NCBI RefSeq assembly: GCF_031177825.1
Contig: NZ_JAPSKE010000005.1
Coordinates: 248,001-312,000 of the forward strand
DNA: 64,000 nt
Source: Paenibacillus sp.
GTDB lineage: Bacteria > Bacillota > Bacilli > Paenibacillales > YIM-B00363
Reading direction: 5' to 3'
Shown here: one piece after another, positions 1-8,009 of the stretch
How the letters are laid out: the number at the start of each line of letters is the position of its first letter
How positions within the stretch are numbered: position 1 is the stretch's first letter
The notes under the pieces: generated by a model
Database searches by the model: none
The model's input: only the letters and a program-made list of their open reading frames with translations
Told to the model about the DNA's origin: nothing
Program-made: the position numbers and the translations under genes

Positions 1-190
1 CCGCACGATGCAGGCGTAAATAAAGGTTGTTCAACGATCCTTCCACGGAACTCGACACCACTTGGTTCAGCATCGTCTCTTGATGAACGGCTCTCGACAG
101 ATCCCCGCTGCTCAGAAAATCAAACGTCAGTTCTCCCGCTTTGATCCGGATCACATCCATCGCCTTACGCGGATCGATTCCTGCTTCCAT
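1..190 (-). CDS. N-terminal fragment of an unrecognised protein, cut by the window edge
   Basis: An open frame runs from an ATG at 190 off the left edge (63 codons, no stop). An AGGAAGG ribosome site lies about 11 bases upstream. The visible protein begins MEAGIDPRKAMDVIRIKAGE and contains FDFLSSGDLSRAV and SLNNLYLRLH; there is no signal peptide. The pattern (a short lead, then FxFLxSGDL and a SLNNLYLR segment) reminds me of the N-terminal beta-sandwich of cellobiose-phosphorylase-like glycosidases of Firmicutes, but I cannot confirm this from 63 residues. It has its own promoter (273-301) with an operator at the expected transcription start, and it lies downstream of a sulfatase carrying the same operator, so a role in carbohydrate use is plausible. 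The existence of the gene is well supported; its function is not. Confidence 0.7.
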   Translation of the reverse strand, partial: MEAGIDPRKAMDVIRIKAGELTFDFLSSGDLSRAVHQETMLNQVVSSSVEGSLNNLYLRLHRA

Positions 191-249
191 GCTTTTCACT
201 GCCTTCCTGCTTGCAAAGTCTGAATGTAAGCGTCGTCATATTGTCAATC

Positions 250-259
250 GAAACGTTTC
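250..259. promoter_or_regulatory. LacI-type operator GAAACGTTTC
   Basis: This perfect 10-base palindrome lies within a 16-base sequence (245-260) that recurs, inverted, at 1927-1942. It sits about 14 bases downstream of the -10 of the promoter for the gene at 1-190, where a bound repressor would block initiation or clearance. GAAACG-type palindromes are typical of LacI/GalR-family regulators; no such regulator gene is in the window. Confidence 0.6.
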
Positions 260-272
260 TATTGATTACTGG

Positions 273-301
273 ATTATAAACAATTCTAATAGGATCGTCA
301 A
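273..301 (-). promoter_or_regulatory. Sigma-A promoter for the gene at 1-190
   Basis: On the minus strand, TTGACG (296-301) and TATAAT (273-278) are separated by exactly 17 bases. It lies between the sulfatase terminator and the operator at 250-259, so the gene at 1-190 is transcribed independently of the sulfatase. Confidence 0.8.
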
Positions 302-343
302 TGACAGATTCCCCCGGGCAACCCGCTTTAGCCGATCGCGCGG

Positions 344-375
344 CAAAAAAGAAGTGATGCCGGAGGCAACACTTC
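344..375 (-). terminator. Intrinsic terminator of the sulfatase gene
   Basis: On the minus strand, arms GAAGTG-T-TGCC and GGCA-T-CACTTC form a stem with one T/T mismatch and a 3-base loop, followed by six T. It lies about 50 bases after the sulfatase stop. Confidence 0.8.
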
Positions 376-427
376 CCATAGGTTCTATCATCGACCGTAT
401 CCATTTCATTTTCTAACTATCGGTATA

Positions 428-1831
428 TTAATGGATGTATTCGTCCTGAACGTCTTTCATTAACCCTTCCAACTGCTTCTTTAAATTTACGATCGTGTCC
501 GAGTAGTCCGGGTCGCCGTATACATTGTTCAACTCGTAAGGATCCCGCTCCAGGTCGAAGCATTCCCATTCCGGCGGACGGTCTTCGTCTCTCGAATCCG
601 TCGTCCCCAGCGCTTGGGCGTAATAATAAATGAGCTTATACCGATGCGTGCGGATGCCGTAGTGGGCATACACCTCATGGATGCCGTCCAGATGCATCCA
701 ATATCGGTAATACATCGAGGTCCGCCAGCCTACCGGCGTAACGCCGTTCAGCAGGGGGCGAACGCTTACGCCTTGCATGCGCACGTGCATCGGCAACCCG
801 GCATATTCCAAGAACGTCGGAGCGAAATCTACGTTCAGAATCATCGCCTCGCTCACGCTCCCGGGCGTGATCTCTCTCGGGTAGCGAATCAAGAACGGCA
901 TGCGAAGAGACTCCTCGTACATGAACCGCTTGTCGAACCAACCATGGTCGCCCAGGAAGAAGCCCTGGTCGGACGTGTAGATGACGATCGTGTCTTCCGC
1001 CAGACCGCTCTCGTCGAGGTAATCCAGCATGCGGCCCACGTTATCGTCGATCGAAGCGATGCAGCGCAAATAATCTTTGATATACCGTTGATATTTCCAC
1101 TTCCGAACCTCCTCGGGGGACAACCCTTCCGGCGGCGGTCCTTTCGTGTCGAGGTCGTGGAGGTCGTCGATGCGCATCTTCGCTTGCACGGCCGCTTGCG
1201 AGCGAGTGGCGTAGTCGTCGTTAAACGTCTCCGGCTCCGGAATGTCGATATCCTCGTAGAGATGCTTGTGCTTCTCGTCCGGCTCCCAATGACGATGCGG
1301 CGCCTTGTGATGGCACATCAACAGGAACGGGCGCTCCGCGTCGCGGCGCGCGATCCAATCGAGCGATCGATCCGTAATAATATCCGTCACATAGCCGTTG
1401 TATTTTTTCTTCGTTCCCATCTCGATAAAATCAGGATCGTGATAATCGCCCTGATCGGGCAGGACGCTCCAGTAATCGAAGCCTGTAGGATCGTAGTTGC
1501 CGCCATGCCCCAGATGCCACTTGCCGATCATCGCCGTCTGATAGCCGGCCGCCTGGAGGAGCTTCGGGAACGTGACCTGTCGACCGTCCAAGTCGTCGCC
1601 CAACGTCTTGACGCCGTTAATATGGTTGTAAGTCCCCGTGAGGATCGTCGCCCGGCTAGGCGCGCAAATCGAATTCGTGCAGAAGCAGTTGTCGAAGCGC
1701 ATCCCCTCGCGCGCCAACCGGTCCAGATTCGGCGTCTCGTTGATGCGGCTGCCGTACGCGCCGATCGCATGCGAGGCATGATCGTCCGACATAATAAATA
1801 GGATGTTGGGTCGTCTTGAAGTAGAGGACAT
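428..1831 (-). CDS. Type I (formylglycine) sulfatase, cytoplasmic
   Basis: A 467-residue alkaline-phosphatase-fold sulfatase. The N-terminal metal motif is NILFIMSDDH (residues 9-18). The sulfatase signature CAPSRATILTG starts at Cys56, the residue converted to formylglycine in this family. GKWHLGH and the later SDQGFFLGDHGWFDKRFMYE supply further active-site Lys, His and Asp residues. Length is typical of arylsulfatase-A-like and glycosaminoglycan sulfatases. No signal peptide is visible, so it should desulfate imported oligosaccharides in the cytosol. No maturase (anSME) gene is in the window. The start at 1831 follows AGAAAGAAGG with good spacing. It has its own promoter, a cre-like site and the LacI-type operator, and ends in a strong terminator. 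The natural substrate cannot be read from sequence; the glycosaminoglycan-type locus at 49.7-61.4 kb makes a sulfated glycan attractive. Confidence 0.93.
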   Translation of the reverse strand: MSSTSRRPNILFIMSDDHASHAIGAYGSRINETPNLDRLAREGMRFDNCFCTNSICAPSRATILTGTYNHINGVKTLGDDLDGRQVTFPKLLQAAGYQTAMIGKWHLGHGGNYDPTGFDYWSVLPDQGDYHDPDFIEMGTKKKYNGYVTDIITDRSLDWIARRDAERPFLLMCHHKAPHRHWEPDEKHKHLYEDIDIPEPETFNDDYATRSQAAVQAKMRIDDLHDLDTKGPPPEGLSPEEVRKWKYQRYIKDYLRCIASIDDNVGRMLDYLDESGLAEDTIVIYTSDQGFFLGDHGWFDKRFMYEESLRMPFLIRYPREITPGSVSEAMILNVDFAPTFLEYAGLPMHVRMQGVSVRPLLNGVTPVGWRTSMYYRYWMHLDGIHEVYAHYGIRTHRYKLIYYYAQALGTTDSRDEDRPPEWECFDLERDPYELNNVYGDPDYSDTIVNLKKQLEGLMKDVQDEYIH

Positions 1832-1878
1832 ACTCGTACCTTCTTTCTGCTGTCGGAATGGAATACATAAGTTACAAA

Positions 1879-1892
1879 TGAAACCGTTTACC
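1879..1892. promoter_or_regulatory. cre-like site (CcpA) at the sulfatase promoter
   Basis: TGAAACCGTTTACC matches the cre consensus TGWNANCGNTNWCA at 13 of 14 positions. It starts a few bases downstream of the sulfatase -10, a usual repressing position, which implies carbon catabolite repression. Confidence 0.5.
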
Positions 1893-1895
1893 GGA

Positions 1896-1924
1896 ATTAT
1901 AGATCATATACCTATCATGTACAA
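1896..1924 (-). promoter_or_regulatory. Sigma-A promoter of the sulfatase gene
   Basis: Minus-strand TTGTAC (1919-1924) and TATAAT (1896-1901) with a 17-base spacer. The LacI-type operator lies 4 bases upstream of the -35 and the cre-like site downstream of the -10. Confidence 0.75.
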
Positions 1925-1927
1925 GGA

Positions 1928-1937
1928 GAAACGTTTC
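1928..1937. promoter_or_regulatory. Second LacI-type operator GAAACGTTTC
   Basis: Same palindrome as at 250-259. The identity extends over 16 bases (1927-1942 is the exact reverse complement of 245-260). Here it abuts the -35 from upstream rather than covering the start site, so the bound protein could repress or, less likely, activate. Confidence 0.6.
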
Positions 1938-1948
1938 GATTGCAGCCA

Positions 1949-1978
1949 AGAAAAACCCCGAACCATTCGGCGCGGGGT
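1949..1978 (-). terminator. Terminator of the secreted repeat protein gene
   Basis: On the minus strand ACCCCG and CGGGGT pair around a 12-base loop and are followed by five T. It lies just after the stop at 1993. Confidence 0.65.
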
Positions 1979-1992
1979 CTGTTCGCTCTCAG

Positions 1993-3789
1993 TTATTCGG
2001 TCAACCTGTCGCGGATGCCGTTCATGTAAAGCGTTAAGGCTGCGTCGCTCTCTCCTTCGGTCATGCTGCCGTTATCGACGAATGCGACCAGCTCTCGATT
2101 GAACGCGCTCGCCAGCCGGAAGAGCAAGTCTTCGGCGTCCAGCCCGACGGCGCTTGCCAGCGACTCGCCTTGCGCCAGCGACCGGAGAAGCTCGTCCTCG
2201 GACATGTCCTCGTTCGACGCAAGAGCGGCAGTATCGGCTAAGGCCTGATCGAGACGCTCCTGCGCGTACGCTTCCGCATTCACTTCGGGAATGTAGCCCG
2301 GAGCGTTCACCGCATGGGCGATTCCTTCCCTCGCTAAGGCCTTCGTCGCTTCTGCGGCCGCAGCATCCAATTTTCCGGCCGTGACCTGAAGATCGATATA
2401 CCGATCCGCGGACCATTGCAGCGAGGAGATCAGCTCATCCGCTGAGCTGCTATCCAGGCCGATCGCCTCCGCGATCGTCTCGCCCGACTTTAACGCATCG
2501 CGCAGCTCGTCGGCCGTCGTCTCCTCCTCCGCGAAGAGCGCGCTTTGCTCGACGATGCCTCGGATGCTGGCCTGGGCTATGGCGGCATCGCCTTCCTCGG
2601 CGATTTCCGCTTCCTCCGCGGCAGGCCTGGATTTCACGGCCGACTGCAAGCGTTCCGCCGCTGCCTGCTTCAACCGATCCGCCAGTTCTACCGTAAGAGC
2701 GCCGTCCTTCCAAGCTGCATCAATCGATTGCTCGGCCTTGGCGATCAGGGCTTCCTCCAAATCGCCTTCGGACATGCCCGCAACCGATGCAAGACTTTCG
2801 CCTCGTTCAAGCCACGTCATCGCGTCCTCGAACGTTTCTCCCGAAAGGATCGCCGCGTCCACCGATATCGAGGCGATTCGATCGTTCACAAGGTCTTCGC
2901 CGAACCGCTCCATCCACTCCGTAGTTTCCCGATCGTAACCGGGCGTCGTTAACGCCTGGGAAATCGCGTCTACCCCTTCCTGCAGAAGCGATTCCGCTCG
3001 CGCCTCCGTCAGGCGGTCGCTCGCGACGACCGCATCGAGATCCCGTCTCATCAGATCGGCGAGGTACTGGGGGAGCGTCATTGTTTCATACAAAGCAGGG
3101 GTCTCGTTGAGATCGTCCTCCTCGGCCGTATTCTCCTCTTCAGCCTGCGGGATGGCTGCCTCCGTCAAGCTTTGGCCGTCGCGGAGCGCAAGACGCAAGT
3201 CATATGTACTCATGCCGGCCCATCTGGCGGCGTCCTGTACGATGTTCGCGATCCGAACGCTTATCGTCTCTTCCCCGGCGTCCTGTAATGCGAAAGCGGA
3301 CGCAACGGCGCTCCACGAACCTGAAATCGCCTCGTCGACAAAGTCCGTTGCGCCTTGGAGCGCTTGCTCCGCTTGCGCACGATTGATAGCTTCATTCGCG
3401 ACATTGAAATCCAAGACAGAGCGAATATGCTCCAGCATCGCAGTTCTCAGCGTTTCCGCACTTAACCCGGTCGCCTCCGTTAGCGGCTGACCGGATCGGA
3501 GCATCTCATGGACATCCGCCATTTCGTTGTCCGATTCGGCTATCCCGTTCGCCAGCATCGATTGAAGTTGGCGCTGCATGAACAGTTTTACGAAATCGGA
3601 ACCGGCCGCGTTTGCGTGGACCGTCGACTCCGACGCTTGGTTTTCCGCGAGCAGCGCTTCGTCCGCCGTTGCGGCGAAGGCGGATTGCGCCGGGATCGCG
3701 ATAACGGCGGAAGCTGCGATGACTGCGGCGCTTGAAAGCACCATCAAGCCTCTCTGTAACGATTTCATTCCAATCTTTTTGTTTCCCAT
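1993..3789 (-). CDS. Secreted helical-repeat protein of unknown function
   Basis: A 598-residue protein with a long signal peptide (positive MGNKKIGMKSLQRG, hydrophobic stretch, AQSAFA cleavage region). I do not recognise a named domain. The mature part is Ala/Glu/Asp-rich and predicted helical. It contains five copies of a degenerate motif: LRSGQPLTEATGL, LRDGQSLTEAA, LERGESLASVAGM, LKSGETIAEAIGL and LAQGESLASAVGL. Longer units also repeat, of the type LTEARAESLLQEGVDAISQA. This suggests tandem small helical modules. The start at 3789 is preferred over 3801: AAGGATGG is well spaced from it but would touch the upstream ATG. It is monocistronic with its own terminator. The acidic repeats could bind peptidoglycan or cations; that is speculation. 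Confidence 0.8.
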   Translation of the reverse strand: MGNKKIGMKSLQRGLMVLSSAAVIAASAVIAIPAQSAFAATADEALLAENQASESTVHANAAGSDFVKLFMQRQLQSMLANGIAESDNEMADVHEMLRSGQPLTEATGLSAETLRTAMLEHIRSVLDFNVANEAINRAQAEQALQGATDFVDEAISGSWSAVASAFALQDAGEETISVRIANIVQDAARWAGMSTYDLRLALRDGQSLTEAAIPQAEEENTAEEDDLNETPALYETMTLPQYLADLMRRDLDAVVASDRLTEARAESLLQEGVDAISQALTTPGYDRETTEWMERFGEDLVNDRIASISVDAAILSGETFEDAMTWLERGESLASVAGMSEGDLEEALIAKAEQSIDAAWKDGALTVELADRLKQAAAERLQSAVKSRPAAEEAEIAEEGDAAIAQASIRGIVEQSALFAEEETTADELRDALKSGETIAEAIGLDSSSADELISSLQWSADRYIDLQVTAGKLDAAAAEATKALAREGIAHAVNAPGYIPEVNAEAYAQERLDQALADTAALASNEDMSEDELLRSLAQGESLASAVGLDAEDLLFRLASAFNRELVAFVDNGSMTEGESDAALTLYMNGIRDRLTE

Positions 3790-3951
3790 GTTTTGTTCCA
3801 TCCTTCCGAAAAGTATGAATTGCGCTTAGACGTCCAAGGCCCAAGGCCTGCGCTCTTGGCGTCGTATCTCTGAGTTTGATAATAAAGAGGTTTGCTGATA
3901 TTCTCCTGAATGCGGGCTTAATGCCGGCTTAAGATTTGTTAGAACCGACGA

Positions 3952-3989
3952 AAAAGGCGCTTTTTGACCTAGGTCAAAAAGCGCCTTTT
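3952..3989. terminator. Perfect 38-base palindrome, bidirectional terminator
   Basis: The sequence is self-complementary over all 38 bases, centred on CCTAGG at 3968-3973, with an AAAA/TTTT edge on each strand. It can form a GC-rich hairpin with a U-tract in either direction. It follows the acetyltransferase gene on the minus strand; the only coding sequence to its left is also on the minus strand. Confidence 0.75.
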
Positions 3990-4072
3990 CTTTTGCCGCT
4001 CGCATTTCGGTTCAGCCGGCCTTCATCCTCAGCGCGAGAGCGATGTTCGGATCAGAGGATGATAAACAAAAA

Positions 4073-4549
4073 TCAGAGTTGCAATACGGTTATGGACTCG
4101 TTGTTGAAGACTTCGCCGTTGTCGCGGAAGCCGAAGCTTTCGTAAAGCTTTTTCGCAGCGACGTTTTCCGGTTTATAAGGAATCCAACAGCAATGCGCCG
4201 GACCTGCCGGAAAGGTGCGGATAAATTCCAAAATTTTCGTCATGGCTTCCCGACCGAAACCCCGATTCTGATATTGCTTATCAATCATCAGTCGCAGGAT
4301 GCAATAGTTTCCTTCTGCGATCGACGGTTCTTCGTATCCGGTGATTCCATAAGTGAACATAACGAAACCGACCGGCTGCTCATCCGCATAGATGGCGAAT
4401 GGAAATGGACGCCCCCCATTGGTTGCAAGGACATAACACGAAGCTACGCTTGACAAATTGGATGCAACGAAGCCCCGTTGATCTTCTGAAACCTCTAGGT
4501 TGAAAATGGCACGCCTGTTTTCCAGCGTGATTTTTTCGAGCGTAATCAT
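4073..4549 (-). CDS. GNAT-family N-acetyltransferase, BltD-like
   Basis: A 158-residue single-domain GNAT protein, the usual size. The acetyl-CoA pyrophosphate loop matches Q/RxxGxG/A in QNRGFGREAM, after the beta-4 strand CILRLMIDKQYQ. The C-terminal KLYESFGFRDNGE and the final strand match the spermine/spermidine acetyltransferase BltD pattern as I remember it, so polyamine acetylation is the best guess, though other amines are possible. The start at 4549 has AAGGGAGA about 9 bases upstream; the longer frame begins with an implausible Arg-rich lead. It appears monocistronic, ending at the palindromic terminator. The family is certain, the substrate not. Confidence 0.9.
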   Translation of the reverse strand: MITLEKITLENRRAIFNLEVSEDQRGFVASNLSSVASCYVLATNGGRPFPFAIYADEQPVGFVMFTYGITGYEEPSIAEGNYCILRLMIDKQYQNRGFGREAMTKILEFIRTFPAGPAHCCWIPYKPENVAAKKLYESFGFRDNGEVFNNESITVLQL

Positions 4550-4695
4550 AAGGAATTCTCCCTTCCCCCTCATCCTATTGCGCCGCGGCCGCATAAATAA
4601 CATACAATTCATACAAGAAAAGTAATAGACTTATATTCATTTTTTTAATATACTATCATGTATTCATGGCATTTTTAGGGAAATGATTTTTGCGA

Positions 4696-4731
4696 TAAAA
4701 AGCCCCTCCGTTATTAAAACGAGAGGGGCTT
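4696..4731 (-). terminator. Terminator of the methyltransferase gene
   Basis: Nine-base arms AAGCCCCTC and GAGGGGCTT pair on the minus strand around a 14-base loop, followed by a short T-run. Confidence 0.8.
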
Positions 4732-4738
4732 ACATGTC

Positions 4739-5518
4739 TTATACTTTTGTAGCGCGGTAAACGAATGTCTGATTGCCGCTCGTCGGTTTCTTGCCATCCT
4801 CAAAGTCCGCGCAAACGACAATGTCGGAAAAACCGATGCTTTCCAGGATGTACTTAAATTCCTCGACTCCGTACCAGCGCAATGCAAAGCGTTGCAATTC
4901 CGTTTGGACCAATACCCCGTTACGCCACTTTTCGTATTTCAAATGACTGACGCGATATTGATGAAAGAATAAGTCGGCTTCCACCGTCTTGCTTTCCATC
5001 GTAATGATGTCGCCGTTAGGCAAGCGGTGGGTTGCCGATCCGCTCCATCGTCCGAACTCGGAACTGTTAACGTTATTATCGGGCAAAAACAGATCCAGAA
5101 TCAATTGTCCGCCTGGTTCCAAATGTTCATAAAGTCGATGGAGAGCCCGCAACGACGCTTCTCGATGTTCGATCAACAAAAACGATCCGCCGGGAATGAT
5201 GATTGCTTCGTACTTATGAGGCAAAGAAAGTTCCTGCAAGTTTGCCTCATACAAGACAGGGGTTAAGCCGCGTTCCTCGCATCGTTTTCGGCAGGATGCC
5301 AACATTTGCGGGGAGTAATCCGCTCCGTCCACGGTTAATCCCGATTCAAGAAGAGGAATGATGACGCGTCCGGAGCCAACCATGGCCTCTAGAATGCGTC
5401 CCGTGCAATGTTTCAGTTTTTCGCGATAATATTCTACGTCCCCGTTGAGGGATTGACCGACTTTCTTGGTTAGGTCATAGACCTCTGTGCAAAGTTCACC
5501 GTAATGACTAAAGGACAT
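4739..5518 (-). CDS. Class I SAM-dependent methyltransferase
   Basis: A 259-residue soluble protein. SAM-binding motif I is LEAMVGSGRVIIPLLESG; the acidic residue after the next strand is in VDGADYSPQML, motif II is in YEAIIIPGGSFLLI, and GGQLILDLFLPDN forms the next strand. This is the Methyltransf_25/11 type, and the acceptor cannot be predicted. The start at 5518 has GGAGGG about 9 bases upstream. It follows the LysR gene on the same strand after 48 bases and may be cotranscribed with it. Confidence 0.88.
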   Translation of the reverse strand: MSFSHYGELCTEVYDLTKKVGQSLNGDVEYYREKLKHCTGRILEAMVGSGRVIIPLLESGLTVDGADYSPQMLASCRKRCEERGLTPVLYEANLQELSLPHKYEAIIIPGGSFLLIEHREASLRALHRLYEHLEPGGQLILDLFLPDNNVNSSEFGRWSGSATHRLPNGDIITMESKTVEADLFFHQYRVSHLKYEKWRNGVLVQTELQRFALRWYGVEEFKYILESIGFSDIVVCADFEDGKKPTSGNQTFVYRATKV

Positions 5519-5566
5519 ATCTATTTTCCCTCCGTCTCCAAGCACCGGTCAATACCGGCAGCTTCG

Positions 5567-6442
5567 TCATGCGTCGTCTCCGCTAAAATACCGTCCGACA
5601 TAGTCGATAAAATTGCGAGCAGCCTTGGATAGATAACGCTTGTTATGCCATGCGATTTTGAAATGCCGTCTGCAAACCGGGTATTCGATGGGAAGCAGTT
5701 GGAACGCAGCATTAGGCCCGCCGCAATTGCCGACAAGCGCAACGCCCAATCCCGAGGAGACAAGTTTGGCGATGGAGGCCGCGTCGTCCACTCTGCAGAC
5801 AAAGTTTGGCGCGATTCCCGCGGCGCGCAGAAAATCTTCGTTCATGATCTGAAAATGGAACCCTTCTTTGTAGCCGATAAACGGTTCGTTAGCCGCTTCG
5901 TTTAATTGGACGCTCTGGCGCCCGGACAACCGGTGCCCGGGAGGAACGGCTAAATAAACATCCTCGTATAGGACGGACGTCGAGCTGAAATCCGGCCTGT
6001 CCATGGGCAAAGGGGTAAAACAAAGATCCACTTCTCCGGATTCAATGAGCCGCGCCATCTCCCCCATAGAAGCTTGCGTAATGCGAAAATGAACATTCGG
6101 GTGAAGCGCGACGAACGCGTTCAACGGTTCCGACAACCGATCCAGCGTCGGCGTCGCCAGATGAATGCTCCCGTGCTCCGCCCCCGCGAGATCGGCGACT
6201 TCTCGTTGCCCCTCCTCCAGAAGGGTAAGCGCCGCCTCTACTTTATTCAAGAACGCCCTGCCGAATGCGTTGAGCCGAATTTTCCGGCCTTCTCGATCGA
6301 AAAGCGGCACACCCAAATCCTTCTCCAGCCGGGAAATCGTCTTGCTAAGCGCAGGCTGCGCGATGCGTAAATCCTGCGCCGCTTTCGTCATATGCTCCCA
6401 TCTGGCAACCGTGCGGAAATATTGCAGCTGCAGCAACTCCAT
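5567..6442 (-). CDS. LysR-family transcriptional regulator
   Basis: A 291-residue LTTR. The winged helix-turn-helix spans residues 1-60 (LQYFRTVARWEHMTKAAQDL, then AQPALSKTISRLE), followed by the linker helix and a PBP2-like effector domain from about residue 90. AAGGAGG precedes the start. It is divergent from an MFS exporter and oxidoreductase across 165 bases, the classic layout in which the LTTR activates its neighbour. The inverted repeat at 6480-6505 is a candidate binding site. The effector is unknown. Confidence 0.93.
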   Translation of the reverse strand: MELLQLQYFRTVARWEHMTKAAQDLRIAQPALSKTISRLEKDLGVPLFDREGRKIRLNAFGRAFLNKVEAALTLLEEGQREVADLAGAEHGSIHLATPTLDRLSEPLNAFVALHPNVHFRITQASMGEMARLIESGEVDLCFTPLPMDRPDFSSTSVLYEDVYLAVPPGHRLSGRQSVQLNEAANEPFIGYKEGFHFQIMNEDFLRAAGIAPNFVCRVDDAASIAKLVSSGLGVALVGNCGGPNAAFQLLPIEYPVCRRHFKIAWHNKRYLSKAARNFIDYVGRYFSGDDA

Positions 6443-6479
6443 TTCTACGGCCTCCTTATATATTCAAGGGAATGAATAT

Positions 6480-6505
6480 TATATAAAAAGATGTATTTTT
6501 ATATA
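6480..6505. promoter_or_regulatory. AT-rich inverted repeat between the LysR and MFS genes
   Basis: Ten-base arms (6480-6489 and 6496-6505, TATATAAAAA and its complement) flank GATGTA. It contains T-N11-A spacing and lies in the divergent intergenic region, as expected for a LysR site. A TACAAT -10 for the exporter lies downstream without a good -35, which suits an activated promoter. Confidence 0.45.
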
Positions 6506-6607
6506 TTGATTATCCGCTATACAATGAACCTATGCAAGGGCATGCGAGCCTTCCCGGGAAGACGCACTCCAATGCTGCTTAGAGTCTGAACTTCGGTTGA
6601 TGAAAGC

Positions 6608-7996
6608 GTGGTGAACGACGTGGAGCGCGGCGCCCGACAGCAAACAAACAACCTCTTACTCCGATTCCTCGCCTTCACGCTGATGGTCTCCGTGATGAGT
6701 GCGACAATGTTTACGATCGTACTGCCGGAAATTCGAGCTGAATTTCGGCTGACTTTCGCTCAAGTGAGCTGGGTGACGACAGCCTACCTGCTCCTCTATG
6801 CCATTGGTACGGTCGTTTACGGGAAGCTTGCCGACAGCTTCAAACTTAAAAATTTGCTGACATTCGGCTTGATCTTTTTTTCCTTCGGTTCCATGATCGG
6901 TCTGATGGCGCAAGCCTTTTGGATGGTTTTGCTGTCCAGAGTTTTGCAGGCGGCGGGAGCCGCGGTGATTCCGGCGGCGGCCGGCATGATACCGGTTCGG
7001 TATTTCCCCCCGGAGCATAGAGGGAAGGCGCTGGGGGCGTCGATGACGGGCCTTGCCGTCGGCGCCGCAATCGGCCCGTTGATCGCCGCTTTGGTATTAA
7101 GTTTCTCCCATTGGAGATGGCTGTTTTGTATTCCGCTCCTGACGTTAATCGCAATCCCCTATTATCGCAAAAATCTAGACGACGAAGCCAGAATGGCCGG
7201 CCCGATCGATTGGTTAGGCGGCGGACTGCTCGCCGGAACGGCCGCGCTGCTCCTTCTGGCCATCACGAATCGGATGTGGCTTCCGGGCGTTGGGTGTATC
7301 CTCCTATTCATCTTGTTGATCCTTCGCATCCGTTTATCGTCAAACCCGTTTATCCGCCTAGAGCTAATTCGGAACAAAAGCTATTCGCTCGTGCTCGGGA
7401 TCGCGCTTCTGACTTCAGGCATCGGATACTCGCTCGCATTTCTGAGCCCGCTGCTGCTAACCCAGGTCCAGCGCTTAGCCCCGCATGCGGTCGGCTTCGC
7501 GATCGTCCCTGCCGCCGTCGCGACTGCCGTGCTGAGCCGAAAGGCGGGGAAGCTGGCGGATGAAAAAGGGAATCCATACGTCTTTTACATCGCCTCCTTC
7601 CTGCTGCAGACTTGCTTCCTTTTGTTGTCGTTTTTCGCGGGCGCCTCCTCGGTCTACATCGCTTTGTTCCTGATCCTTGGCAATGTGGGCCAATCCTTCT
7701 TGATGATCGTCCTGTCCAATACGCTCTCCCAGGCGTTGCCGCAAGAGCAGACAGGGATCGGGATGGGCTTGCTGTCGATGCTGAACTTCATCTCCGGAGC
7801 GGTAGCCGCAAGCGTATATAGCGCAATCCTTGACCGAGGCGCAGTATCAAGCTGGAACGGAGTCGTTACGAACTCGGCCGCGTTCGCTTATAGCAATCTG
7901 TATTTGATCCTAGCCCTCTTGCACGTATTGATTTTATCGTTCTACTTTGTTCAATTCGGTAAGACCGACGCCGGAAGAAAACGGTACGGATCCTAA
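6608..7996 (+). CDS. MFS drug exporter, TetA(L)-like (DHA2)
   Basis: A 462-residue membrane protein with about 14 predicted helices. Helix 1 carries VSVMSATMFTIVLPEI; the loop 2-3 motif A is GKLADSFKLKNLL; motif C-like GLAVGAAIGPLIA is in helix 5; the C-terminal half has QEQTGIGMGLLSMLNFISG. The overall pattern resembles Gram-positive tetracycline/H+ antiporter TetA(L), but a drug cannot be assigned. The start is a GTG with a poor ribosome site, followed by a second GTG, so the exact start is uncertain. The next gene begins 13 bases downstream, so exporter and oxidoreductase form a probable LysR-controlled operon for a toxic or quinone-like compound. Confidence 0.9.
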   Translation: MVNDVERGARQQTNNLLLRFLAFTLMVSVMSATMFTIVLPEIRAEFRLTFAQVSWVTTAYLLLYAIGTVVYGKLADSFKLKNLLTFGLIFFSFGSMIGLMAQAFWMVLLSRVLQAAGAAVIPAAAGMIPVRYFPPEHRGKALGASMTGLAVGAAIGPLIAALVLSFSHWRWLFCIPLLTLIAIPYYRKNLDDEARMAGPIDWLGGGLLAGTAALLLLAITNRMWLPGVGCILLFILLILRIRLSSNPFIRLELIRNKSYSLVLGIALLTSGIGYSLAFLSPLLLTQVQRLAPHAVGFAIVPAAVATAVLSRKAGKLADEKGNPYVFYIASFLLQTCFLLLSFFAGASSVYIALFLILGNVGQSFLMIVLSNTLSQALPQEQTGIGMGLLSMLNFISGAVAASVYSAILDRGAVSSWNGVVTNSAAFAYSNLYLILALLHVLILSFYFVQFGKTDAGRKRYGS

Positions 7997-8009
7997 GGAG
8001 GACAATCTA

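Noticed and set aside
614-1801. 395-codon plus-strand open frame
   Set aside because: Shadow of the sulfatase gene; composition is Arg/Val/His-rich without motifs.
3952-3989. Perfect palindrome as a phage or plasmid site
   Set aside because: Its A/T-tract edges and place after a gene fit a terminator better; no mobile genes are near.
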